43,168 bases of DNA from an uncultured Clostridia bacterium (lineage in GTDB: Bacteria > Bacillota > Clostridia > Lachnospirales > Anaerotignaceae): contig CALFPN010000090.1 in assembly GCA_937919015.1 (NCBI GenBank), positions 1-43,168 on the forward strand, in the 5' to 3' direction. Below the pieces are notes generated by a model, which had not been told where the DNA came from, did no database searches, and worked only from the letters and a program-made list of their open reading frames with translations. Both the position numbers and the translations under genes were made by a program. Positions 15,185 through 23,412 of the stretch are shown one piece after another (position 1 is the stretch's first letter; each line of letters begins with the position of its first letter).

Positions 15185-16303
15185 TTGAATCGATATTATA
15201 ACCCTGTGCAGACGATCTGCGGCAGCGGTGCGATTGAAGAAATTCCTTCCTTGCTGGGAAAGATCCTGATGCCGGGAGACGGAGTGCTTCTGATTGCATG
15301 GGACGGAAGTGCAGTAAGGACGGAAAGCTTGGAACGGCTGAAAGAAACATTTCGGGTACATACGGTTCTTTTTAACGAATCCAACCCTACGGTGGAGCAG
15401 TTGTTTGCCCTGTACAGCGAAACAGCAGACCTTGCGCCTGCAGCGGTCATTGCTGTTGGCGGTGGCAGCGTGATGGATGTAGGGAAGTCCCTTTGCTGTT
15501 TTTACGGCAGACAGATCACCTCTGTGGAAGAAATGCGAAAAGTCATTATAGAGAAAGACTACGGTATGCCTAAAACCAAATGGATCGGTGTGCCTACTAC
15601 AGCAGGGACAGGCAGTGAAGTGACCTGCTGGGCCACCATCTGGGACCCCAAGCAGAACGCAAAGCGTTCTGTGGATACACAGGATAACTACGCATATGCA
15701 GCTGTTGTAGACCCTGATCTGACAAAGTCCATGCCCTTGAAACTGGCCGTATCCTCTGCGCTGGATGCAGTGGCCCATGCGGTAGAAAGCTATTGGGCAA
15801 AAGCAACGAATGCAGTTTCCCGCGGTCTGGCGTTAGAAGCGATTCGTACGATTATGCATCACATCGATGCGCTGCTGGCAGGAAAAGCGGAAGCAAGAGA
15901 AGAAATGGCAAAAGGCAGCATGATGGCAGGTCTGGCGTTCAGCAACACGCGTACCACAGCGGGGCATTCCATTTCTTATCCTCTGACCATGCATCATAAC
16001 ATTCCCCATGGCGTAGCGGTAAGTATGCTGATCGCTCCGGTGCTGGAATTGAATGCACCGGCGGTAAAAGACATGGATGCATTGTTAAAGGCATTGGGCG
16101 CAGAAAAGTTGGAAGATGTTCGTCCTCGTATCGAAAATATCCTGAAAGCAGCAGGACATTCCGTCCATCTGAAAGACTGGGGTGTCGCAGAAGAGGATCT
16201 GCCGACACTGGTAGCCCAGAGCATTACTAAAGGCAGAGCCGATAATAATCCGGTAGAACTGACCGAACAGGTCGTTTCTGATATTTTGTACTCTATTTTA
16301 TAA
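15185..16303 (+). CDS. Iron-containing alcohol dehydrogenase, phosphonate-associated
   Basis: This 372-residue protein is a group III iron-dependent alcohol dehydrogenase. It has the NAD-binding GGGSVMDVGK motif and metal-binding His residues in DAVAHAVES and HHNIPHG. Members beside phn genes are known as phosphonate-associated dehydrogenases that interconvert phosphonoacetaldehyde and 2-hydroxyethylphosphonate. Position between phnX and phnD supports that, but reduction of the acetaldehyde released by PhnX is equally possible. The start is probably TTG at 15185, giving MNRYYNPVQT. A GTG at 15173 overlaps the AAAAGGAG ribosome-binding site and cannot use it. The gene precedes phnD by 23 bases and so heads the transporter operon. 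Confidence 0.85.
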   Translation: MNRYYNPVQTICGSGAIEEIPSLLGKILMPGDGVLLIAWDGSAVRTESLERLKETFRVHTVLFNESNPTVEQLFALYSETADLAPAAVIAVGGGSVMDVGKSLCCFYGRQITSVEEMRKVIIEKDYGMPKTKWIGVPTTAGTGSEVTCWATIWDPKQNAKRSVDTQDNYAYAAVVDPDLTKSMPLKLAVSSALDAVAHAVESYWAKATNAVSRGLALEAIRTIMHHIDALLAGKAEAREEMAKGSMMAGLAFSNTRTTAGHSISYPLTMHHNIPHGVAVSMLIAPVLELNAPAVKDMDALLKALGAEKLEDVRPRIENILKAAGHSVHLKDWGVAEEDLPTLVAQSITKGRADNNPVELTEQVVSDILYSIL

Positions 16304-16326
16304 GAAAAGAAAGAAGGAAAAACACA

Positions 16327-17238
16327 ATGAAAATGAAAAAAATGATCGCAATGGCAATGATGGCAGTAATGGCAGTGGGCGCAGTGACAGGCTGCGGCAG
16401 CAGCAGCGAAGCGGAAAAAGAAACGTTCACAATCGCTTATGCTCCCAATGAATCCACAACAGAAAGCGCAGATGCCCGTAAAGGTCTGGCAGAAGATCTG
16501 GGCGAAGTGCTGGGTATGGAAGTAGAAGAAATTCAGGCAAGTGACTATAACGCAATCATTGAAGCCCTGCGTACAGGCAATGCGGACATGGCTTATATGG
16601 GCTCCATGGCAGTGGCACTGGCTTCTGAACGTGCCGATGCAGAACCTATCGTTATGAAAGCACCTAACGGCAACAAGGAGGAAGCCATTTATCATTCCGT
16701 ACTGATCACAAGAGCAGACAATGATGAAATCAATTCCATCAAAGACATCAAGGGCAAAACAATGGCCTTTGTAGACCCTGACTCCACATCCGGTAATCTG
16801 GTTCCTACATCTGATATTATGGATGCATTCCCCGAAGAAAATCTGGACAGCGATAAACTGCATACAAACGGTGAATTCTTTGAAGCAGTAAGCTTTTCCG
16901 GCAAACATCAGGCAGGTCTGCAGGCTGTGATCAAAGGCGACGTTGATGTAGTGCCCATCTCCGACCAGATTCTGGCATCTGAAATTGCAAACGGCAACGC
17001 AAAGGAATCCGATATCAAGATCATCCACTCCTCCGCAGCAATCCCTGCAGAAGCGATGGTAATCGGTGAAACAGTAGATGCAGAACTGAGAGACAAACTG
17101 ATCGACTTCCTGACAAGCTATGACAATGAAGAATACTTCACAGATGTTATCAAAGTGGAAGGTGCCCGTTTCGTAGAATGTACACTGGATGATTATAAAC
17201 CCATCATCACACTGAACAAAAACATCAACGCAGAATAA
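16327..17238 (+). CDS. phnD: Phosphonate ABC transporter substrate-binding lipoprotein
   Basis: This is a 303-residue extracellular binding protein of the PhnD (phosphate/phosphite/phosphonate) family. A lipoprotein signal ends AVTGC with the lipidated Cys at residue 23. Family features visible are the FTIAYAPNESTTESADARKG start of the mature domain, the NADMAYMGSMAVALA segment, and GKTMAFVDPDSTSGNLVPT, which contributes the phosphonate-binding Ser/Thr/Asn cluster. A weak AGAAGG ribosome-binding site lies about 10 bases upstream. It is followed at 21 bases by phnC and then two permeases. It presumably captures a phosphonate for the PhnX pathway; the exact ligand cannot be read from the sequence. 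Confidence 0.92.
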   Translation: MKMKKMIAMAMMAVMAVGAVTGCGSSSEAEKETFTIAYAPNESTTESADARKGLAEDLGEVLGMEVEEIQASDYNAIIEALRTGNADMAYMGSMAVALASERADAEPIVMKAPNGNKEEAIYHSVLITRADNDEINSIKDIKGKTMAFVDPDSTSGNLVPTSDIMDAFPEENLDSDKLHTNGEFFEAVSFSGKHQAGLQAVIKGDVDVVPISDQILASEIANGNAKESDIKIIHSSAAIPAEAMVIGETVDAELRDKLIDFLTSYDNEEYFTDVIKVEGARFVECTLDDYKPIITLNKNINAE

Positions 17239-17259
17239 GAAATTGCATCGGAGGCTTTT

Positions 17260-18075
17260 ATGAAACCGATTTTAAGTTTTCAGAATGTAATCAAACATTA
17301 TCCAAACGGGGTACACGCATTGAAGGGGATCTCCTTCGATGTGATGCCCGGGGAATTTATCTCCGTGATCGGGCCCTCCGGTTCCGGGAAATCCACCCTG
17401 CTGCGCGCCATCAATAAGCTGATTCCCATCAGCGAGGGTGCAGTGCTGGTGGATGGCACGGATATTTCCCGCCAGAGCGGGAGAGCCCTTCGTGCAACAC
17501 GCTGCAAAATCGGCATGATCTTCCAGAATTATAATCTGGTATATCGCCTGTCTGTGCTCCAGAATGTCCTTCATGGCAGACTGGGGCATATGCAGGGTCT
17601 GAAAGGTATTCTGGGTCTTTATACAGAAAAAGAAAAAGAAACTGCCCTGTCCCTGCTGGAAGAGCTGGGGGTAGGCAATTTCTGCTACAACCGTGCCAGC
17701 GATCTTTCCGGCGGGCAGAAGCAGCGTGTGGGGATTGCCCGTGCCATTATGCAGGATCCCAAATTGCTGCTGTGCGATGAACCCATTGCTTCTCTGGACC
17801 CTTTCAGCGCAAAGGTCATCATGGATGTTCTGCGGGATATGACAAGCAAGCGCAATATTGCCTGCATTGTGAACCTGCATCAGCTGGATGTGGCAATCAA
17901 ATATTCCACACGCATCATCGGTCTGCATAAAGGGGAAATCGTTTTTGACGGTCGTCCCGAAGAATTGACGGATGATGTAATCGAATGTATTTACGGCACA
18001 TCCAAAGAAAATCTGACGATCGGAGGAGGAAACGCTGATGAGAAAGAAACAGATTCCGCTAATCGCGCCAGCTGA
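17260..18075 (+). CDS. phnC: Phosphonate ABC transporter ATP-binding protein
   Basis: This 271-residue ABC ATPase powers the PhnD/PhnE importer at the inner face of the membrane. Walker A is GPSGSGKST at residues 38-46, the ABC signature is LSGGQKQRVGIARAIM near residue 149, and Walker B is LLLCDEP near residue 170 followed by ASLDP. The Q-loop FQNYNLVYRLSV is typical of PhnC. The 3' end overlaps the next permease gene by 38 bases in a different frame, a sign of translational coupling. A GGAGG site precedes the start. Confidence 0.95.
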   Translation: MKPILSFQNVIKHYPNGVHALKGISFDVMPGEFISVIGPSGSGKSTLLRAINKLIPISEGAVLVDGTDISRQSGRALRATRCKIGMIFQNYNLVYRLSVLQNVLHGRLGHMQGLKGILGLYTEKEKETALSLLEELGVGNFCYNRASDLSGGQKQRVGIARAIMQDPKLLLCDEPIASLDPFSAKVIMDVLRDMTSKRNIACIVNLHQLDVAIKYSTRIIGLHKGEIVFDGRPEELTDDVIECIYGTSKENLTIGGGNADEKETDSANRAS

Positions 18076-18841
18076 AAAACGCGTGTATGAAGGATTTTTC
18101 GGTATCATCGTTGTGCTGTTTATCCTCTGCACCGTTTATACAGAATTCAATCCCATGGAATTGTTCCGGAAATCCGAAAATTTCTGGCTGTTCCTCAGTG
18201 AGGATTTCTTCCCTCCGGCACTACCGAAAATGGAAAAAATCATAAATATTCTGGAAAGTGTATTTGTAACGGTAGCCATGGCCATCTCTGCCACAACAGT
18301 GGCAGCTATTTTAGCATTTTTCGTAGCACTTTTTGCCAGTGAAAGAGTATCTCCCTTTCCCAAGTTTGCAAAAACAGTGCGCGGCTTTGCGACATTTTTA
18401 AGAAATATTCCTGCCCTGGTATGGGCGTTTATCCTTTTTTCCTCTTTGGGTATTGGCACAGGCGTGGGCTTTGTGGCCCTTTGTATCACCAGCTTTGCTT
18501 TTATGGTGCGTGCCTTTGCCGAAACCATGGAGGATATCTCCTCTGACTGTCTGGAAAGTCTGCAGGCAGTGGGAAGTACCTTCCCCCAGCGTATCGTGCA
18601 CGGTGTATTGCCCTCCTGTTTGAGTGGTTTTCTCTCCTGGTTTCTTTATTGTATGGAGGTCAATATCCGTGCATCTACCATCGTTGGCATGGTGGGCGGC
18701 GGTGGCGTAGGCATGGTGCTGTTTTCCTACATCAAAGGCTTTCAGTATCATATTGCCTTCAGTATCATTCTTCTGATCGCCGCGATGGTTATTTTGGTGG
18801 ATCTGGTCACAGGTCATCTGAGAAGGAGGTTGTTCCAATGA
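18038..18841 (+). CDS. phnE: Phosphonate ABC transporter permease, first copy
   Basis: This 267-residue inner-membrane permease of the PhnE family has about six hydrophobic segments. The cytoplasmic coupling loop typical of ABC importers lies at MEDISSDCLESLQAVGSTFPQ, followed by the GMVGGGGVGMVLF motif near the C-terminus. The start ATG at 18038 lies inside the end of phnC, with GGAGGAGG upstream. It ends in an ATGA overlap with the second permease gene. Two different permeases in tandem imply a heterodimeric membrane channel. Confidence 0.93.
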   Translation: MRKKQIPLIAPAEKRVYEGFFGIIVVLFILCTVYTEFNPMELFRKSENFWLFLSEDFFPPALPKMEKIINILESVFVTVAMAISATTVAAILAFFVALFASERVSPFPKFAKTVRGFATFLRNIPALVWAFILFSSLGIGTGVGFVALCITSFAFMVRAFAETMEDISSDCLESLQAVGSTFPQRIVHGVLPSCLSGFLSWFLYCMEVNIRASTIVGMVGGGGVGMVLFSYIKGFQYHIAFSIILLIAAMVILVDLVTGHLRRRLFQ

Positions 18842-19668
18842 GCGAGAATGTGATGTCCGCAGAAAGGCAGCTGCGTCGTACCCGCTCCGGGAAATTAAAG
18901 ATAGACTGTGCGGAAAAAGACCGTACAATCCCTGTTTTTTTGGTTTCTGTTGTGGTTCTGGCCATGATCAGCGAACATTTTTTACATATCAACTGGGGCA
19001 GACTGGCCTCCCGTATCCCGGATGTGGGAGATATTTTCTGGAAGCTGCTTCATTTTGAGTTTACCAATATGGATCTGATCGGAACGGCACTTCTGGAAAC
19101 GGTGTCCATTACAGTTCTTTCTACCTTATACAGCATTGTGCTGGGACTGTTTTTTGGGATGCTGGCAGCGGAAAATGTGTTCCGTTATAAAAGATTCTCC
19201 CGCTTTGTCCAGAGCTTTTTTACATTTCTGCGGGCAGTTCCCACGCCTATCTGGGTGCTGCTGATGATGGTTTGTCTGGGGATGGGCCCTGCAGCTGGGA
19301 TCGCAGGTCTGTGTGTACATACAACAGCCTTTTTTACAAAATCCTTTGCCCAGAGCTTCGAAAGCATTTCCGCAGAAACCTTGGAAGCCTTGGAGGCGGC
19401 AGGGACAACCAGACTGGGTGTATTCATGAATGCAGTGCTGCCTTCTTCTTTGGCACAGATCGTAGCGTGGACAGGCATGCGTTTTGAGATCAATTTTTCG
19501 GAATGTGCCATTCTGGGGATGGTCGGTGCCGGTGGTGTTGGCTTTGTTATTTCCAACAGTATTCAGGGGTACGATTACGGAACAGCGGGGATTGCTATCT
19601 TCCTTGTATTCCTGCTGGCATACTGCATTGAACGGATTTTTGTGAGAATCAAGAAAAAAATCAATTAA
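18838..19668 (+). CDS. phnE: Phosphonate ABC transporter permease, second copy
   Basis: This 276-residue permease is homologous to the upstream PhnE. It has a hydrophilic N-terminal stretch of about 35 residues, then hydrophobic segments, the coupling loop FESISAETLEALEAAGTT and the motif GMVGAGGVGFVI. The start at 18838 forms an ATGA overlap with the preceding gene, with AAGGAGG upstream; the open frame further upstream overlaps phnE copy 1 and is not used. It is the last gene of the transport operon. Only a weak CATTTTT/AAAAATG hairpin near 19689-19719 follows. Confidence 0.92.
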   Translation: MSENVMSAERQLRRTRSGKLKIDCAEKDRTIPVFLVSVVVLAMISEHFLHINWGRLASRIPDVGDIFWKLLHFEFTNMDLIGTALLETVSITVLSTLYSIVLGLFFGMLAAENVFRYKRFSRFVQSFFTFLRAVPTPIWVLLMMVCLGMGPAAGIAGLCVHTTAFFTKSFAQSFESISAETLEALEAAGTTRLGVFMNAVLPSSLAQIVAWTGMRFEINFSECAILGMVGAGGVGFVISNSIQGYDYGTAGIAIFLVFLLAYCIERIFVRIKKKIN

Positions 19669-19730
19669 AGGTAAGGGAAAAAGAACACCATTTTTGATAG
19701 CCCCCCATTTCTAAAAATGAGAGAAAATTC

Positions 19731-19759
19731 TTGAATTCAGATCGTTTTCGTATTATAAT
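19731..19759 (+). promoter_or_regulatory. Promoter of the FMN riboswitch-ribU transcript
   Basis: TTGAAT at 19731-19736 and TATAAT at 19754-19759 are 17 bases apart, just before the riboswitch. Confidence 0.75.
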
Positions 19760-19775
19760 GGGGAAAAATAAAATT

Positions 19776-19884
19776 TCTTCAGGGCAGGGTGAAATTCCCG
19801 ATCGGCGGTAAAGTCCGCGAGCGTTTTGGCGCAGGATTCGGTGCAATTCCGAAACCGACAGTATAGTCTGGATGGGAGAAGAAA
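19776..19884 (+). ncRNA. FMN riboswitch (RFN element)
   Basis: The conserved RFN blocks are present in order: TCTTCAGGGCAGGGTG, AAATTCCCGATCGGCGGT, AAGTCCGCGAGC, GGATTCGGTGCAATTCCG, ACCGACAGTATAGTCTGGAT and GGGAGAAGA closing the P1 helix. The family binds flavin mononucleotide. Here it should lower expression of the riboflavin uptake protein RibU when FMN is abundant. The expression platform follows at 19948-19975. Confidence 0.96.
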
Positions 19885-19947
19885 AGGTATATATCGCGTG
19901 CTTTGCGCCTGTTTTGGCGTAAGGCGGGAATCCTTTTTTGCTTGTTT

Positions 19948-19980
19948 AGCCTGAAGATATTCAGGCTTCTTCTAGTTTTA
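19948..19980 (+). terminator. Expression-platform terminator of the FMN riboswitch
   Basis: AGCCTGAA at 19948-19955 pairs with TTCAGGCT at 19960-19967, with a GATA loop, followed by TCTTCTAGTTTT. It is a plausible switchable terminator. A second T-run at 19933-19938 follows another possible stem. Confidence 0.6.
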
Positions 19981-20024
19981 GGGGAAGTTTGAAGGATCTG
20001 AAACAATAAATGGAGGTTTTCAAA

Positions 20025-20576
20025 ATGGTAAATAGTAATAAAATTTCAACAAGACAATTGGTATCCATGGCTATGCTGGGTGCAATTTCCATCGTGCTGG
20101 TCTCTGCGATCCATTTTCCTCTGATCCCCGCGGCGGCTTTTCTGGAATATGATCCCGCAGATATTCCCATTATGATCTGCGCCTTCGCCTATGGTCCTGC
20201 GGCAGGGTTTATTCTGACAGCAGTGGTTTCCTTCATTCAGGGGATGACCGTTTCCGCCCAGAGCGGCATCATCGGTATCATCATGCATATTTTTGCGACG
20301 GGCTGCTGTGTGCTGGTTGCCGGCAATATCTATAAAAAGAACAAAACAAAGAAAACAGCAGTATTTGCCCTGATTTGCGGTGCCATTGCCCAGACACTGG
20401 CGATGGTTGTGATGAATATGATTTTTACGCCTTTGTTCATGGGTGCTCCTTTGGAAGTGGTCATGAGCATGATGATTCCTGCCATCATTCCTTTTAATGC
20501 CTTGAAAGCAGGCATCAACTGTGCCATTACATTTTTCCTGTATAAATCTATTTCCCATTTGATCAAAGGCCATTGA
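20025..20576 (+). CDS. ribU: Riboflavin ECF transporter substrate-binding subunit RibU
   Basis: RibU is the membrane S-component that binds riboflavin and works with the shared ECF energy-coupling module, whose genes are not in this window. The 183-residue protein has about six hydrophobic segments. Visible motifs are the N-terminal STRQLVSMAMLGAISIVL and EYDPADIPIMICAFAYGPAAGF, characteristic of RibU. The ATG at 20025 lies 9 bases after TGGAGG; an in-frame ATG at 20010 overlaps that site. The FMN riboswitch directly upstream strongly supports the substrate. Confidence 0.94.
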   Translation: MVNSNKISTRQLVSMAMLGAISIVLVSAIHFPLIPAAAFLEYDPADIPIMICAFAYGPAAGFILTAVVSFIQGMTVSAQSGIIGIIMHIFATGCCVLVAGNIYKKNKTKKTAVFALICGAIAQTLAMVVMNMIFTPLFMGAPLEVVMSMMIPAIIPFNALKAGINCAITFFLYKSISHLIKGH

Positions 20577-20630
20577 CATTTGGGAGAATAAAAAACAGAA
20601 AATTTGAAATTACATATTCCGATTTTTATA

Positions 20631-20658
20631 AAAAGGCTCCGAATGGAGCCTTTCTTTC
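20631..20658 (+). terminator. Terminator after ribU
   Basis: AAAGGCTCC at 20632-20640 pairs with GGAGCCTTT at 20645-20653 across GAAT, followed by a T-rich tail. Confidence 0.85.
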
Positions 20659-20698
20659 GTGAATTATATTGAAATTTCTGCCTTTCCGTAATTTTTTG

Positions 20699-20727
20699 TT
20701 GTCATTGCAGGATGAAGTGCATATAAT
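20699..20727 (+). promoter_or_regulatory. Promoter of ddl-murI
   Basis: TTGTCA at 20699-20704 and TATAAT at 20722-20727 are separated by 17 bases, about 48 bases before ddl. Confidence 0.75.
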
Positions 20728-20774
20728 AGAAAAGAATTGGTAAAAACGGATATCCCGTTGAGAGGAAGGATAAT

Positions 20775-21854
20775 ATGAACAGCAAAAAAACGGTTGCAGT
20801 GATTTTCGGGGGACAGTCTTCTGAGCACGAAGTTTCCAGAACCTCTGCAGTGCTGATGCTGCATGCACTGGACAAAGAAAAATATCAGGTCCTTCCTGTG
20901 GGCATCACGAAAAAAGGGGAATGGCTGGTTTATCATGGCCCTGTGGAGCATGTGAAAAGCGGCGAATGGGAAAAATATGGTGTGCCTGTGTCCCTTTCTC
21001 CGGATGCGACGAAAAAATGTTTCTTAAAAATCGTCAATGACAGTGTGAAAGAGATTCCCGTTGATGTGGTCATTCCCGTGCTCCATGGCGCATGGGGAGA
21101 AGACGGCACCATTCAGGGCCTTCTGGAAATGGCACAGATTCCTTATGTGGGCTGTGGGGTGCTGGCCTCTGCCGTTTCCATGGATAAGGTCTTTACAAAA
21201 ATGATTGCTAAGTCTGCCCGTATCCCTCAGGCAAAATATCTTTGGCTGTATAAACAGGATCTGGCGGCAAAAAGGGAAAAGGTCATGGATCGTGTGGAGA
21301 AAAAGCTGGGGTATCCCTGCTTTGTAAAGCCCTCCAATGCAGGCTCCTCCGTGGGGATTTCCAAAGCGAAAAACAGAGCAGAGCTTTCTGTAGCCCTGGA
21401 CCTTGCGGCAGGCTATGATAGAAAAGTAATCGTAGAAGAAGCCATCGATGCCAGAGAATTTGAATGTGCCGTGCTGGGCAATGAAGAGATCATGGTCAGC
21501 GGCATGGGGGAAGTGCTTTCCGCCGCAGAATTTTATGACTACGATGCAAAATATAACAACAGCGCATCCCGTACAGTGATCCCCGGGGAGATCGAGGGGG
21601 AAAAAGCGGAAGAAATGCGCCGCATTGCCAAGAAGATTTTCCGTGCCGTAGATGGCAGTGGGTTGGCAAGGGTGGATTTTTTCGTTGACAGAAAAACGGG
21701 AAGAGTACTCTTTAATGAGCTGAATACCATGCCGGGCTTTACCCCCATCAGCATGTACCCCATGCTTTGGGAAGCGGCCGGCGTGTCAAACAGAGAACTG
21801 ATGGATCGTTTCATTGAACTGGCACTGTCCAGAGATACGGGCATCAGAGGGTAA
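20775..21854 (+). CDS. ddl: D-alanine--D-alanine ligase
   Basis: This cytoplasmic ATP-grasp enzyme joins two D-alanines for peptidoglycan synthesis. The 359-residue length fits. Motifs visible are the N-terminal FGGQSSEHEVS, the HGAWGEDGTIQGLLE segment, the ATP-binding KPSNAGSSVGISKA, and the metal-binding ELNTMPGFTPISMYP. The active-site loop reads FYDYDAKYNN with the tyrosine typical of D-Ala-D-Ala ligases rather than the D-lactate type, so it is unlikely to be a vancomycin-resistance ligase. AGAGGAAGG precedes the ATG. The gene is followed 11 bases later by murI, and the two form a cell-wall precursor operon. Confidence 0.96.
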   Translation: MNSKKTVAVIFGGQSSEHEVSRTSAVLMLHALDKEKYQVLPVGITKKGEWLVYHGPVEHVKSGEWEKYGVPVSLSPDATKKCFLKIVNDSVKEIPVDVVIPVLHGAWGEDGTIQGLLEMAQIPYVGCGVLASAVSMDKVFTKMIAKSARIPQAKYLWLYKQDLAAKREKVMDRVEKKLGYPCFVKPSNAGSSVGISKAKNRAELSVALDLAAGYDRKVIVEEAIDAREFECAVLGNEEIMVSGMGEVLSAAEFYDYDAKYNNSASRTVIPGEIEGEKAEEMRRIAKKIFRAVDGSGLARVDFFVDRKTGRVLFNELNTMPGFTPISMYPMLWEAAGVSNRELMDRFIELALSRDTGIRG

Positions 21855-21865
21855 GGAGAAAGCAT

Positions 21866-22669
21866 ATGGATACAAGACCTATCGGTGTATTTGATTCCGG
21901 GGTTGGCGGCTTGACTGTGGTAAAACAGATCATGAAGGTTATGCCCCATGAAAATATCGTATATTTTGGCGACACGGCCCGTGTGCCCTATGGTACCAAA
22001 TCTAAGGAAGCCGTAACGAAATATTCCAAGCAGAATGTGAGATTTCTGCTGAGCAAGGGTGTAAAGGCCATCATTGTGGCCTGCAACACAGCATCCTCCA
22101 ACAGTATCGATGCCCTGCGGGAAACCTTTGATGTGCCCATCTTCGGGGTGGTGGTTCCCGGGGTGGAAGAGGCTCTGCGCTCCACTAAAAATAAAAAGAT
22201 CGGTGTCATCGGGACCCCGGGTACGGTGCGTTCCGGTGCCTATGAACGCATGATCTGCGAACAGGATCACGAAATGCAGGTATTCACAAAGGCATGTCCC
22301 CTGTTTGTTCCCTTGGCGGAGGAAGGCTGGGTGGATAATGAGATTTCCCGTCAGGCGGCCAAACGCTATCTGGATGAGCTGGTGGAAACGGGGATCGATT
22401 CTCTGGTGCTGGGCTGTACCCATTATCCTTTGCTGAAACGCTGCATCGGTACCACCGTGGGCGATGCCATTAAGCTGGTAGACCCGGCCAAGGCAACGGC
22501 AAAACGGGTAAAGAAATTTCTGGAGAAAGAAGATCAGCTGAATGAAACCGATACAGACGGAGAAAAGCAGTTCTATCTTTCCGACAGTACGGATACCTTT
22601 GAATTCGTATGCCAGAAAGCACTGAAATTCCCCTTCAAACCGGAAATCATCGATATCGAAAAATATTAA
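21866..22669 (+). CDS. murI: Glutamate racemase
   Basis: MurI converts L-glutamate to D-glutamate for peptidoglycan without a cofactor, using two cysteines. Both are present: Cys73 in ACNTASSNS and Cys184 in LGCTHYPLL. The N-terminal IGVFDSGVGGLTV and the DTARVPYG motif are diagnostic. The 267-residue length is typical. AAGGAG lies 8 bases before the ATG. It is the second gene of the ddl-murI unit and is followed by a strong terminator. Confidence 0.97.
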   Translation: MDTRPIGVFDSGVGGLTVVKQIMKVMPHENIVYFGDTARVPYGTKSKEAVTKYSKQNVRFLLSKGVKAIIVACNTASSNSIDALRETFDVPIFGVVVPGVEEALRSTKNKKIGVIGTPGTVRSGAYERMICEQDHEMQVFTKACPLFVPLAEEGWVDNEISRQAAKRYLDELVETGIDSLVLGCTHYPLLKRCIGTTVGDAIKLVDPAKATAKRVKKFLEKEDQLNETDTDGEKQFYLSDSTDTFEFVCQKALKFPFKPEIIDIEKY

Positions 22670-22676
22670 CAACAAT

Positions 22677-22711
22677 AAAAAAGGTGCAGGCGTTTGCCTG
22701 CACCTTTTTCT
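22677..22711 (+). terminator. Terminator after murI
   Basis: A perfect stem AAAGGTGCAGGC/GCCTGCACCTTT with a GTTT loop is followed by T. Confidence 0.92.
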
Positions 22712-22730
22712 AAGGGGAAGAAGTAGAAAG

Positions 22731-22782
22731 AATGTTATTATGAGAATGGTTTTTCAACCACTCTTTGGGGGAGAATAACATC
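22731..22782 (+). other. Possible structured element between murI and the thioredoxin gene
   Basis: ATGTTATT near 22733 and AATAACAT near 22773 are complementary and enclose a second, imperfect pair (GAATGGTT and AACCACTC). This would make a long interrupted hairpin, but no promoter or known RNA family is recognised. Confidence 0.3.
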
Positions 22783-22836
22783 CTCAGTCATCAGTATGGC
22801 CCCTTTGCGGGAAAATATGCATCGAAAAGAAAAGTT

Positions 22837-22853
22837 TTGTAATCAAATTACAA
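22837..22853. promoter_or_regulatory. Inverted repeat upstream of the thioredoxin promoter
   Basis: TTGTAAT-CAA-ATTACAA is a perfect 7-base inverted repeat, 26 bases before the -35 element. It looks like a binding site for a dimeric regulator. The half-sites resemble, but do not match, a Rex box. Confidence 0.45.
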
Positions 22854-22879
22854 TAATCATTCTTATTTGATAGGAATTA

Positions 22880-22908
22880 TTGAAATTTATTCCATACTAT
22901 GCTATAGT
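22880..22908 (+). promoter_or_regulatory. Promoter of the thioredoxin gene
   Basis: TTGAAA at 22880-22885 and TATAGT at 22903-22908 are 17 bases apart. Confidence 0.7.
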
Positions 22909-22973
22909 ATATACAAACATAAGAAAACAAAAAACTGGTTAAGATAGAGAGAGTAAACAAGGAGGATATGCAT

Positions 22974-23288
22974 ATGAAACAGGTAAGATCCAATGAATTT
23001 AAAGCAGAAGTATTGGAAAGCAAACTGCCCGTGCTGGTGGATTTTGCGGCAACATGGTGCGGCCCTTGCCGTATGATGGGTCCCGTGCTGGAGCAGCTGT
23101 CTGCTGAATATGAGGGCAAGGTAAAGATTGTGAAGGTAGATATTGATGAATCCATGGATTTGGCGCAGGAATATCGTATCATGAGTGTGCCGAATATGGT
23201 GATTTTCAAACATGGTATTCCCGTGGATGGTGTAGTGGGGGCAGTGCCTGCGGCTCACCTGAAGGAAAAACTGGATCAATTCTTATAA
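22974..23288 (+). CDS. trxA: Thioredoxin
   Basis: This is a cytoplasmic dithiol-disulfide oxidoreductase of 104 residues, the normal thioredoxin size. The active site is WCGPC with Cys29 and Cys32. The cis-proline loop MSVPNMVIF and the VDFAATWCGPCRM strand are canonical. The start is the ATG at 22974, 8 bases after GGAGG; an in-frame ATG at 22968 is only 2 bases after it. The gene stands alone between its own promoter and terminator. No thioredoxin reductase is nearby. An inverted repeat upstream of the promoter suggests specific control. Confidence 0.95.
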   Translation: MKQVRSNEFKAEVLESKLPVLVDFAATWCGPCRMMGPVLEQLSAEYEGKVKIVKVDIDESMDLAQEYRIMSVPNMVIFKHGIPVDGVVGAVPAAHLKEKLDQFL

Positions 23289-23296
23289 GAGACAGA

Positions 23297-23330
23297 AAAG
23301 ACTGAAGGTGATGGCTTTCAGTCTTTTTTA
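23297..23330 (+). terminator. Terminator after trxA
   Basis: AAAAGACTGAA pairs with TTCAGTCTTTT across a short loop, followed by further T. Confidence 0.85.
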
Positions 23331-23378
23331 TTTCTTTCGCATGGTTGTTTATTTGCATGCAAATTATTATATGGACAT

Positions 23379-23407
23379 TTGTCTTTTTTGTTGCTTTTTC
23401 CTATAAT
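23379..23407 (+). promoter_or_regulatory. Promoter of the small membrane protein gene
   Basis: TTGTCT at 23379-23384 and a perfect TATAAT at 23402-23407 are 17 bases apart. Confidence 0.6.
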
Positions 23408-23412
23408 GAGTA

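Noticed and set aside
20775..21854. Vancomycin-resistance D-Ala-D-Lac ligase
   Set aside because: The active-site loop carries the tyrosine typical of D-Ala-D-Ala ligases, and vanH/vanX-type genes are absent.
22837..22853. Rex binding site before trxA
   Set aside because: The palindrome is 17 bases with a 3-base centre; Rex sites are 18 bases with TTGTTAA half-sites and a 4-base centre, so the match is not good enough to name.
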